Part shown: positions 57,724 to 64,000 of the stretch, piece by piece
Layout of the letters: the number at the start of each line of letters is the position of its first letter
Position numbering within the stretch: the stretch's first letter is position 1
Origin: Kitasatospora aureofaciens
GTDB taxonomy: Bacteria; Actinomycetota; Actinomycetes; Streptomycetales; Streptomycetaceae
Assembly: GCA_000720845.1 (NCBI GenBank)
Contig: JODU01000009.1
Coordinates: 124,001-188,000, forward strand
DNA length: 64,000 nucleotides
Reading direction: 5' to 3'
Position numbers and translations under genes: made by a program
The notes under the pieces: generated by a model
The model's database searches: none
What the model saw: only the letters and a program-made list of their open reading frames with translations
Told to the model about the DNA's origin: nothing

Positions 57724-57816
57724 CGCCGCCACGCCTCACCCGCCGGTACCACCGACGGAGCCCTCTCGACCAGTTCGCCGACCTTGCCGAGAGGGTGCCC
57801 GTCGGCCCGGATCAGC

Positions 57817-58701
57817 TCAGCTCACCGGGAACGCCACGTCGCACACCGGGTCCTCGGGGCCCGCTGCCTCCCAGTCGGCGAAGTACACCTCGCGGCACGG
57901 CCCGGCCACCGTCAGTCCCTGCGCGGCGATCCACTCCTCCACCGCCCCGAAGGCGGCCAGGATCTGCGGGTACGCCACCTGGGCCTTGGTGATCCGGGTG
58001 TAGGCCAGCCGGCCGGCCGGCTCCACCCGTACCCGCGTCTGCCACGCCCGTCCCCGCTCCCCGCTCCACGCCCGCGCGGCCGCCTCGTCGGCGACCGGCA
58101 CGCAGGACTCGGCCGGGCCGTCGCTCTCCATCGACACGTCCGAGTGGTAGACGACGTACGGCGCCGCCGTCACGCCCCCGCAGCCCCGGGCTGCCTCCTC
58201 CAGACGCCCCAGCGAGGCCCCGATCCACGCCGGCAGCTCACTCGCCAGCGTGTGCCGGGTCTCACTGAGCACCACGTGCTCGGGCACGTCCACCGTCTCG
58301 ACCACGAACTTTCCGTACACCTCGGAGTCCCTTCCCGACAGTCGTCCACGGAGGTACTCGACGAGCGTGCGCTGCCCGGCCACCCGGGTCTCCACGTCCG
58401 CCCAGTAGGCGTCGAGCAGACCGGCGGCGCGGCCGCCGTCCGCCCCGACCACCTCGGCGATCCGGGCGAGCGGCATGTCCAGCCGGCGCAACAGGGCCAC
58501 GAGCCGGGCGCGTTCGGCCTGTCCGGCGCGGTAGTAGCGGTAGCCGGTGGCCCCGTCCACGTGGGCGGGCGCCAGCAGGCCCAGCCGGTCGTACAGCCGC
58601 AGTGCCTTGGCCGACAGCCGGGCCCGCGCGGCGAACGCGCCGATGGTCAGCAACTCGTCGTCGCACACCTCGTCCACGCCGCCGTCCACGTAGTCGTCCA
58701 C
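57817..58701 (-). CDS. MerR-family regulator with GyrI-like effector domain
   Basis: 294 residues. MerR winged helix at 18-85: LLTIGAFAARARLSAKALRL, YDRLGLLAPAHVDGATGYRY, YRAGQAERARLVALLRRLDM. Coiled-coil follows (YLRGRLSGRDSEVYGKF). Residues about 140-294 are a GyrI/BmrR-type small-molecule pocket (VYHSDVSMESDGPAESCVPV; VRVEPAGRLAYTRITKAQVA; EVYFADWEAAGPEDPVCDVA). Such proteins sense hydrophobic cations. Downstream of gpx on the same strand, 73 bp apart. Confidence 0.88.
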   Translation of the reverse strand: MDDYVDGGVDEVCDDELLTIGAFAARARLSAKALRLYDRLGLLAPAHVDGATGYRYYRAGQAERARLVALLRRLDMPLARIAEVVGADGGRAAGLLDAYWADVETRVAGQRTLVEYLRGRLSGRDSEVYGKFVVETVDVPEHVVLSETRHTLASELPAWIGASLGRLEEAARGCGGVTAAPYVVYHSDVSMESDGPAESCVPVADEAAARAWSGERGRAWQTRVRVEPAGRLAYTRITKAQVAYPQILAAFGAVEEWIAAQGLTVAGPCREVYFADWEAAGPEDPVCDVAFPVS

Positions 58702-58774
58702 GCCGTCATCCTCCGTCGCCGGGCGGCTGTTCCGCCCGGTGACGGGGACGATCGGCCTTCCCCCAGGGGCAAGG

Positions 58775-59296
58775 TCAACCGGCGAGGCGTTCCTCGACGG
58801 CCGCCACGACCTCGGCCGCCTCCGGCTCGGTCTGCGGCGAGAAGCGGGCGGCGACCCTGCCGTCCCGGCCGATCAGGAACTTCTCGAAGTTCCAGCGGAT
58901 GTCCCCGCTGTGGCCCTCGGCGTCCGCGAAGCCGGTCAGCCGGTCGTACAGCGGGTGCCGGCCCTCCCCGTTGACCTCGACCTTCTCGGTCATCGGGAAG
59001 GTGACCCCGTACGTCGCCGAGCAGAACTCGGCGATCTCGTCGGCGCTGCCCGGCTCCTGGCCCATGAACTGGTTGCAGGGCACGCCCAGCACGGTGAACC
59101 CCTGCTCCGCGTACCGCGCGTGCAGTCGCTCCAGGCCGGAGTACTGCGGGGTCAGCCCGCACTTGGAGGCCACGTTGACCACCAGCACGACCCGGCCGGC
59201 GTACTGGGAGAGGTCGGCGGTCCCGCCCTGGAGGGCGCCGATCTCGACGTCGAGGGGGAGGCTGTCGTCGTTCCGCGTGTTCGCTGAGGTCGTCAT
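58775..59296 (-). CDS. glutathione peroxidase family (thiol peroxidase)
   Basis: 173-residue GPx-fold peroxidase. Signature NVASKCGLTPQYSGLE holds the peroxidatic Cys46 (no selenocysteine), GVPCNQFMGQEPG carries the resolving-region Cys and the Gln of the catalytic tetrad, and IRWNFEKFLIGRDG supplies Trp and Asn. Actinobacteria lack glutathione, so the electron donor is probably thioredoxin or mycothiol (inference). The MerR gene is immediately downstream. Confidence 0.92.
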   Translation of the reverse strand: MTTSANTRNDDSLPLDVEIGALQGGTADLSQYAGRVVLVVNVASKCGLTPQYSGLERLHARYAEQGFTVLGVPCNQFMGQEPGSADEIAEFCSATYGVTFPMTEKVEVNGEGRHPLYDRLTGFADAEGHSGDIRWNFEKFLIGRDGRVAARFSPQTEPEAAEVVAAVEERLAG

Positions 59297-59306
59297 GCAC
59301 CGGATG

Positions 59307-60299
59307 CTAGCCCGGCACCCCCGGCCCCCTCCCGCTGCCCATGCCCGCCTCGACGAGCACCTCCCCGGCCGGTGTCCGCGAGTACAGCACCGAGCGGCCC
59401 GCGCGCCGCCGCTCCACCAGGCCCGCGTCGAGCAGCACCCGCAGATGCCGGCCGACCGACCCGAGGCCCTGGCCGGTCACGCCGACCAGCTGGCTGGTGC
59501 TCATGGGGGTGCCGAGCAGCGTCAGCACGCCCGCGCGGGCCGGGCCGAGCAGCGCGCCGAGGGCGGCGGGCACGTGCCGGGCACCGTCGTCCGCGAGGGC
59601 GCCCGCGCACGGGTAGACCACCGCGTACCGCTCGGGTTCCTCCCAGGCCACCCAGCCGTGCCGCTGCGCGGTGATCGGGACGAGGATCAGCTCCGCCCCG
59701 GACAGTTCGCGCGGCGGGTACGGGTTCAGGTTGATCTGGAGCCGGTTGTCGCCCAGCCAGCGGGTGCCCGGCCGCAGGTCGTCCAGCACCGTCGCCCAGC
59801 CGCCCCGGCTCACCTGCGCGGTCCGTGCGACGACGTCCGCCTCCAGGACCCGGCGGCGCCGGTCCCAGTCCGGCCGTACCGCCTCGGCCCAGACCTCCTC
59901 GAGCAGCGTGGCGGCCCGCTCCGGCAGGTCGTCGCGGTCCAGGGCGGCCGGGAGCGTGCCCCCCAGGGAGACGGCCAGGTCGGCGCGCGCCACGTCGGGC
60001 CGGGTCGCCCGGATCCGTGCGACGCCCTCCGCGAAGCCGACGCCCTCGGCCGGGGCGGGGGTGAGGAAGTCGGCGTTCCACTCCCGGCCCAGGCCCGAGG
60101 CCACCAGCAGCGCGGTCACCGGGTCGGCCGCCATGCGGCGCAGATGGGCGGGCCGGTGGGTGGCGAGCCAGGCCCGCTCACCGGGGTGCCCGGCCACTCC
60201 CGCGTGCAGCAACTTCAGACAGGCGAGGGTCTCGTCGAGCGGCGAGACGACGAAACGGCTGCGCGCGAGGGTGTCGGCGTTGATCTCCCACCAGCCCAT
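59307..60299 (-). CDS. ArsR-type regulator with N-terminal DUF5937 domain
   Basis: 330 residues from ATG 60299. Residues 1-200 form the helical DUF5937 domain common in Streptomyces ArsR proteins (MGWWEINADTLARSRFVVSP, ETLACLKLLHAGVAGHPGER). The C-terminal 80 residues are a winged helix (LLGPARAGVLTLLGTPMSTS, QLVGVTGQGLGSVGRHLRVL, DAGLVERRRAGRSVLYSRTP). No metal-binding ELCVCDL motif is present, so it senses something other than arsenite or zinc. Divergent from the MFS gene, with a palindrome in the gap. Confidence 0.82.
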   Translation of the reverse strand: MGWWEINADTLARSRFVVSPLDETLACLKLLHAGVAGHPGERAWLATHRPAHLRRMAADPVTALLVASGLGREWNADFLTPAPAEGVGFAEGVARIRATRPDVARADLAVSLGGTLPAALDRDDLPERAATLLEEVWAEAVRPDWDRRRRVLEADVVARTAQVSRGGWATVLDDLRPGTRWLGDNRLQINLNPYPPRELSGAELILVPITAQRHGWVAWEEPERYAVVYPCAGALADDGARHVPAALGALLGPARAGVLTLLGTPMSTSQLVGVTGQGLGSVGRHLRVLLDAGLVERRRAGRSVLYSRTPAGEVLVEAGMGSGRGPGVPG

Positions 60300-60320
60300 A
60301 CGGTCCCCGTCCTCCGCACC

Positions 60321-60338
60321 TTTCGCCTCGGCGCGAAA
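60321..60338. promoter_or_regulatory. operator candidate between ArsR and MFS genes
   Basis: TTTCGC-CTCGGC-GCGAAA is a perfect inverted repeat in the 78-bp divergent gap, 22 nt from the regulator start and 40 nt from the MFS start. Size and position fit an ArsR-type repressor site controlling both genes. Confidence 0.5.
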
Positions 60339-60377
60339 CAATAACGGCCGCGCCCGGCTCCGCCCCACACTCCCCGC

Positions 60378-61595
60378 ATGCCGGACACCGCCCGCAGGAC
60401 CTACGCCGACCTCTTCCGCACGCCCGAGTTCAGCCCCCTCTTCCTCTCCTCCTCCGCCAACATCGCCGCCCAGACGGTGAGCGGCCTCGCGCTCGGCACC
60501 CTGGTGTTCCGGGCGACGAACTCGCCGCTGCTGTCCGCGGTCAGCATGTTCGGCCCGGCGCTCGCCCAGGTGCTGGGCGCCACGCTCTTCCTCTCCGGCG
60601 CCGACCGGCTGCCGCCGCGCGCGACGCTGGCGGGCCTCTCGCTCTGCTTCGCGGCCGCCACCGCGGCCCTCGCGCTGCCCGGCCTGCCGGTGTGGGCGAT
60701 GCTCGTCATCGTCCTCGTCGAGGGGCTGATCGCCTCGCTCGGCGGCGGGGTCCGCTGGGGCCTGCTGACCGAGATCCTCGCCAAGGACGGCTACCTGACG
60801 GGGCGTTCGCTGTTCAACATGATGAGCGGCGTCATGCAGATCGCCGGATACGCGGCCGGGGGCGTCCTGGTGACCCTGCTGTCGCCGCGCCTGTGCCTGC
60901 TGCTCGCGGCCGCCCTGTACGGCACCTCGGCCGCCCTCGCGCTCCGCCTGACCCGCCGCCCGCCCCGGGTCTCCGGCCGCCCCTCCGTCACGGCCACCCG
61001 GCGGGCCAACGCCCTGCTCTGGTCCGCCCGTCCGCGCCGCCACGTGTACCTGGCCCTGTGGATCCCCAACGGCCTCGTCGTCGGCTGCGAATCGCTGTTC
61101 GTCTCCTACGACCCGCGCGCCGCGGGCACGTTGTTCGCCTGCGGCGCGCTGGGCATGCTCACCGGGGATGTCACGATCGGCCGGCTGGTGCCCGCCCGGC
61201 TGCGCCCGCGCCTCGGCGTCCCGCTCCTGGTGCTGCTGGCGGCCCCGTACCTGGTCCTCTTCCTGCGCCCGCCGCTGCCGTTGACGGCCGTACTGGTCGG
61301 CCTGGCGTCGGTGGGCTTCGGCGCGAGCCTGGTGCAGCAGGAGCGCCTGGTCGCCCTCACGCCCGAGGAACTCTCCGGGCACGCCCTCGGTCTGCACTCC
61401 GCGGGGATGCTCACCCTTCAGGGCCTCGCCGCGACCCTGGCCGGCACGGTGGCCCAGTTCACCTCACCGGCGACGGCCATGTCGGTGATGGCGCTCACCT
61501 CGCTCGCGGTGACGCTGACACTGACGGTGGCGAGCCGCCGGGACGCGCCCGACGGGGGGCTGCTGCCCAGGCGGGCGGCCATACGGTCCGCGTGA
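60378..61595 (+). CDS. MFS transporter, probable drug/metabolite exporter
   Basis: 405-residue MFS protein with 12 spans. N-terminal TYADLFRTPEFSPLFLSSSA, ISGLALGTLVFRATNSPLLS-type first span (here SGLALGTLVFRATNSPLLSA), loop SGADRLPPRATLAGLSL, and a second half with TIGRLVPARLRPRLGVPLLV. Most similar in layout to actinobacterial efflux-type MFS proteins. Controlled in all likelihood by the divergent ArsR-like regulator. Substrate unknown. Confidence 0.87.
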   Translation: MPDTARRTYADLFRTPEFSPLFLSSSANIAAQTVSGLALGTLVFRATNSPLLSAVSMFGPALAQVLGATLFLSGADRLPPRATLAGLSLCFAAATAALALPGLPVWAMLVIVLVEGLIASLGGGVRWGLLTEILAKDGYLTGRSLFNMMSGVMQIAGYAAGGVLVTLLSPRLCLLLAAALYGTSAALALRLTRRPPRVSGRPSVTATRRANALLWSARPRRHVYLALWIPNGLVVGCESLFVSYDPRAAGTLFACGALGMLTGDVTIGRLVPARLRPRLGVPLLVLLAAPYLVLFLRPPLPLTAVLVGLASVGFGASLVQQERLVALTPEELSGHALGLHSAGMLTLQGLAATLAGTVAQFTSPATAMSVMALTSLAVTLTLTVASRRDAPDGGLLPRRAAIRSA

Positions 61596-61671
61596 GGCGC
61601 CGGTCCGCGAGAGGTACCGGTCCGTGCGACGTGCCGGTCCGGTGGCGCGACTCGGCTTCGACCGGGCCGAG

Positions 61672-61696
61672 GACCGCTCGGGAACTCCGAGCGGTC
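61672..61696. terminator. bidirectional terminator
   Basis: Perfect 10-bp stem GACCGCTCGG / CCGAGCGGTC with a GAACT loop between the convergent MFS and FBP genes. Upstream (61596-61650) three imperfect copies of a GCCGGTCCG-type motif are spaced about 17 bp. Confidence 0.75.
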
Positions 61697-61710
61697 AGGC
61701 GTGACGGTGC

Positions 61711-62394
61711 TCAGGCGTGGCGCGCACCGGCCGACGCCATGCCGAGCCAGGTGTGCGGGTTGCCCTCCCAGCACCAGCCGAGCTTCGGGGCGCGCTTGCT
61801 GATCCAGAGCGCCGGGACCCGTCGGTCGCCGCACCGTGAACCGCCCAGCGAGAAGCACTTGTTCTTGACCAGGACCTCCGGGACCTGGGTCAGCACGGCG
61901 ACGCCCTCCTCGATGGTGAGCGGCGTGCGGCCCCGCCCGGCGACGGTGGCCATCGCGTCGGCCGGCACGACCCCGCAGAACTCCTCCCCGCGCTCGACGT
62001 CGAACAGCAGGTGGACGCCGTCCGGTCCGGGCGGCAGGGCCGGCCCGGTGGCGACGAACCGTTCCAGGGAGCCCGGTTCGAAGGTGCGGTCGACGAACCC
62101 GGGCAGCCGGCCGCCGTGCAGGGTGGTCAGCGGCACGGTCCGTTCGACCGGGGCGAGTTCGCGTCCGACGACCAGGACGAAGGGGATCCGGCCGGTGACG
62201 GCGGGCTCCTGTCCCGCGTACGCCGCGGAGTCCGTGCGGGCCACGGCCTCGGCGCGCAGCGGCGCCACCAGTTCGGCGAACCGGTCCGGGGTGCGGCCGG
62301 ACAGCGCCGGGTAGCCGAGCGAGACGAGGGTGCGGACCTGCCGGTCGAACTCGGCGGCGGCGTCGAAGACGGGGGAGTGCGTCGGGTCGGTCAA
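61711..62394 (-). CDS. FBP/FusB-like elongation-factor-G-binding domain protein (zinc finger)
   Basis: 227 residues from TTG 62394, supported by GGAAG 7 nt upstream and no ATG/GTG in suitable position. The C-terminal treble-clef zinc finger has cysteines in VLVKNKCFSLGGSRCGDRRV and PKLGWCWEGNPHTWLGM, matching the FBP C-terminal domain named after EF-G-binding FusB proteins of staphylococci. The N-terminal part (DRQVRTLVSLGYPALSGRTP, FVLVVGRELAPVERTVPLTT) is unremarkable. In Streptomyces this family is conserved but not studied to my knowledge; a role at the ribosome is possible. Same strand as the Vgb-like gene, 113 bp upstream. Confidence 0.75.
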   Translation of the reverse strand: MTDPTHSPVFDAAAEFDRQVRTLVSLGYPALSGRTPDRFAELVAPLRAEAVARTDSAAYAGQEPAVTGRIPFVLVVGRELAPVERTVPLTTLHGGRLPGFVDRTFEPGSLERFVATGPALPPGPDGVHLLFDVERGEEFCGVVPADAMATVAGRGRTPLTIEEGVAVLTQVPEVLVKNKCFSLGGSRCGDRRVPALWISKRAPKLGWCWEGNPHTWLGMASAGARHA

Positions 62395-62507
62395 GCGGAT
62401 GCTTCCTTCCGTGGGGACACGCGGATGCTGCGCGAGGGGGTGCCGCACACCGGGTCGGGGACGGCACCCGGAGCGGGCGCGGGGTGTGGGATCGGGGGCG
62501 GCGCCGG

Positions 62508-63407
62508 TCAGGACGGGACCTCGATCCTGGCCAGGGAGCCGGTCTCCAGGGCGCACCACAGGGCGCCGCCGTGTGCGGCGATGCCGTGCGGCTCGCTGTC
62601 GGCGCGGGAGAGGGCGTACGAGGTGACGCCGCCGTCGGTGGTGATCCGGCCGATCCGGCCACTGCCCCACTCGGTGAACCAGAGCGCCCCGTCGGGCCCC
62701 GGCGTGACCGCGTGCGGCCCGGCCGCGGGGTCGGACAGCGGGTACTCGGTGATGTCGCCGGCCACGGTGATCCGGCCGATCCGCCCGGCCCCGATCTCGG
62801 TGAACCACAGGGCGCCGTCGGGCCCCGCGGCGATGCCCACCGGTGCGGCGCCCTCCGTCGGCAGCGGGAACGCGGTGCCGTGGCCGTCGGTGGTCAGCCG
62901 CCCGACGGCGTTGCCCTGGTTGAGGGTGAACCACAGGGCGCCGTCCGGCCCGGTCGTGAGGGCGGACGGGAAGGCGCCGGGCGCCGCGTACTCGGTGACG
63001 TCGCCCTCCACCGTGACGCGGCCGACGCGGTCGGCCGCGGAGAGCGTGAACCACATGGCCCCGTCCGGCCCGGCGGTGATCCCGAACGGTCCGCCCTCGG
63101 GGGTGAGGGGCGCGAAGGAGGAGTAGTCGCCGTCCGGGGTGATCCGGCCGATGCGGTGCGTCCGGTACTCGGTGAACCACAGGGCTCCGTCGGGCCCGCA
63201 CGCGATCACGGTCGGCCCCTCGCCGACCGGATGGACGGTGACCCGCCCGCCGTCCGGGTCCCTGCGGCCGACGGCGCCCCGGTGGACGAGGGTGAACCAC
63301 AGGGCGCCGTCCGGTCCCTCGGTGAGCGCGTACGGGCCGGCGTCCGCGTCGCCGACCGTGAACTCGCGTACGGAGTCGGTGTCGTGCCTCTCGTTGAATT
63401 CGTTCAT
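62508..63407 (-). CDS. virginiamycin B lyase (Vgb)-like beta-propeller protein
   Basis: 299-residue seven-bladed propeller with a repeated GPDGALWFT motif in almost every blade (for example GPDGALWFTLVHRG, AGPDGAMWFTLSAADRVGRV, GPDGALWFTEWGSGRIGRIT). Vgb linearises streptogramin B antibiotics by elimination; its catalytic His and Glu lie in the last two blades, where AAGPHAVTPGPDGALWFTEW and SEPHGIAAHGGALWCALE offer candidates. The start ATG 63407 is 7 nt from a -10 box, implying a leaderless mRNA. Divergent from a TetR gene that probably controls it. It may confer streptogramin tolerance or act on another lactone. Confidence 0.85.
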   Translation of the reverse strand: MNEFNERHDTDSVREFTVGDADAGPYALTEGPDGALWFTLVHRGAVGRRDPDGGRVTVHPVGEGPTVIACGPDGALWFTEYRTHRIGRITPDGDYSSFAPLTPEGGPFGITAGPDGAMWFTLSAADRVGRVTVEGDVTEYAAPGAFPSALTTGPDGALWFTLNQGNAVGRLTTDGHGTAFPLPTEGAAPVGIAAGPDGALWFTEIGAGRIGRITVAGDITEYPLSDPAAGPHAVTPGPDGALWFTEWGSGRIGRITTDGGVTSYALSRADSEPHGIAAHGGALWCALETGSLARIEVPS

Positions 63408-63414
63408 CGGGAGA

Positions 63415-63469
63415 AAGGTATGCTGAGGCTATTCTGGCTGTCAACATAAAAATACTACCGAGGTAAGAT
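63415..63469. promoter_or_regulatory. divergent promoter pair with TetR-type palindrome, both leaderless
   Basis: Minus strand: TTGACA (63439-63444) -18 nt- TACCTT (63415-63420), then 7 nt to the Vgb-like ATG. Plus strand: TAAGAT (63464-63469) then 6 nt to the TetR ATG; its -35 is weak. TACC-GA-GGTA (63456-63465) overlaps the plus -10 and is the candidate operator. Neither gene has room for a ribosome site. Confidence 0.6.
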
Positions 63470-63475
63470 TCGCCC

Positions 63476-64000
63476 ATGGACCCGAACGACGCCCCGGCGC
63501 TGGGCCTGCGCGAGGCCAAGAAGCGCGAGACGCGGCAGCTGATCTCCGACCACGCCACCAGGCTCTTCATGGAGCGCGGCTTCGAGCACACGACGATCGC
63601 CGAGATCGCCGACGCCGCCCGCGTCGCCAAGAAGACGGTGACGAACTACTTCCCGCGCAAGGAGGACCTGGCCCTGGACCACCAGGACGAGTTCGTCGCC
63701 GCCCTGGCCACCACCGTGACGGCACGCGGAGCCGACGAGACCCCCCTGGCGGCGCTGCGCCGCGCCTTCCTGGCGGCCGTGGCGGCCCAGGACCCGGTCG
63801 CGGGCTTCGCCGGCCCGGCCTTCATCCGCATGATCGCGGACAGTCCCACCCTCGCCTCGTGTCTGCGCGGCCTGCACGACCGTCGGGAGGAGGCGCTGGC
63901 CGCGGCCCTGGCCGACACGACGGGCGCCCCGCCCGACGACATCACCCCCCGCACGGCCGCGACCCTGCTGGGCGGCGTCCACCGCGTCCTGTTCACCCGC
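63476..64000 (+). CDS. TetR family transcriptional regulator, 3' end outside the window
   Basis: First 175 residues of a TetR repressor, still open at the right edge. HTH: REAKKRETRQLISDHATRLF, MERGFEHTTIAEIADAARVA, KKTVTNYFPRKEDLALDHQD. The ligand domain begins in ATTVTARGADETPLAALRRA. Predicted leaderless (see the promoter entry). Divergent from the Vgb-like gene, the usual arrangement for a drug-sensing TetR repressor and its target. Confidence 0.85.
   Translation, partial: MDPNDAPALGLREAKKRETRQLISDHATRLFMERGFEHTTIAEIADAARVAKKTVTNYFPRKEDLALDHQDEFVAALATTVTARGADETPLAALRRAFLAAVAAQDPVAGFAGPAFIRMIADSPTLASCLRGLHDRREEALAAALADTTGAPPDDITPRTAATLLGGVHRVLFTR

Noticed and set aside
58775..59296. Selenocysteine at the peroxidase active site.
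   Set aside because: The codon at the active site encodes Cys (NVASKCG), with no in-frame TGA.
1..64000. CRISPR array, tRNA or rRNA genes, IS elements, prophage or a biosynthetic cluster.
   Set aside because: No spaced identical repeats, no cloverleaf or rRNA sequence, no transposase or phage genes, and no PKS/NRPS/terpene enzymes were seen.

Overview
The window is a 64 kb piece of Streptomyces chromosome. It is very GC-rich with strong third-position GC, and it has many GTG starts, one TTG start, GTGA/ATGA gene overlaps, and one TTA (bldA-type) codon that I could find in a gene. Gene content and order match what I remember of the Streptomyces coelicolor core region around dmdR1, purU, kbpA-afsK-afsS-afsR, fbiC and the large D-Ala-D-Ala carboxypeptidase, so this is probably S. 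coelicolor or a close relative. That identification is from memory; no search was run. I saw no rRNA, tRNA, CRISPR array, IS element, prophage or biosynthetic gene cluster.

Left part (1-30 kb), mostly housekeeping and regulation: the end of an enoyl-CoA hydratase with a coupled TetR gene; pdxH divergent from a citrate synthase; a RidA-GNAT fusion; a PAS protein; a SIS-domain protein; the DtxR-type iron repressor dmdR1; an alpha/beta-hydrolase-like protein that lacks its nucleophile and carries a TTA codon; an ABC exporter pair; a prim-pol-like protein; a DNA-binding/TPR regulator; a Pro-rich membrane protein; a substrate-binding lipoprotein; purU; an ECF sigma factor coupled to a zinc-finger anti-sigma factor fused to a maleylpyruvate-isomerase-like domain; STAS, EF-hand and HATPase proteins; a GlxA-type AraC regulator; transporters; a flavin monooxygenase; and two PNPOx-fold enzymes.

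Centre (30-39 kb): the global secondary-metabolism switch. A TetR gene is followed by kbpA (inhibitor of AfsK), afsK (Ser/Thr kinase with a beta-propeller sensor), a secreted protein, a phosphotransferase gene broken by one in-frame TAG, then afsS and afsR on the other strand. Counting from the GTG at 31863, the kinase lysine is K44 and the activation-loop threonine is T168, the numbers used for S. coelicolor AfsK. Between afsR and afsS lies a tandem direct repeat matching the AfsR/PhoP site. The afsS leader contains a perfect 17-bp stem that I do not recall being described.

Right part (39-64 kb): an F420-type nitroreductase-fold protein; a Tat-exported PHP phosphoesterase; fbiC (F420 chromophore synthesis); small membrane proteins; LysR; ADP-ribosylglycohydrolase; VOC protein; Na+/solute symporter; a GT-C-like membrane protein; a 922-residue D-Ala-D-Ala carboxypeptidase with a half-kilobase-scale acidic repeat region; a GPP34 protein; an XRE/DUF397 pair whose XRE gene is frameshifted; MerR; glutathione peroxidase; an ArsR-like regulator divergent from an MFS exporter; a FusB-like zinc-finger protein; a Vgb-like lyase; and a truncated TetR gene. 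The last two share a 68-bp divergent region whose -10 boxes sit 6-7 nt from both start codons, so both mRNAs look leaderless.

The most useful leads are the afsS leader stem, the leaderless divergent promoter pair at the right end, a promoter-SD-microORF unit opposite the citrate synthase 3' end, the three disabled or degraded genes (Ser-less hydrolase, amber-interrupted phosphotransferase, frameshifted XRE), and several clean operator-like palindromes.
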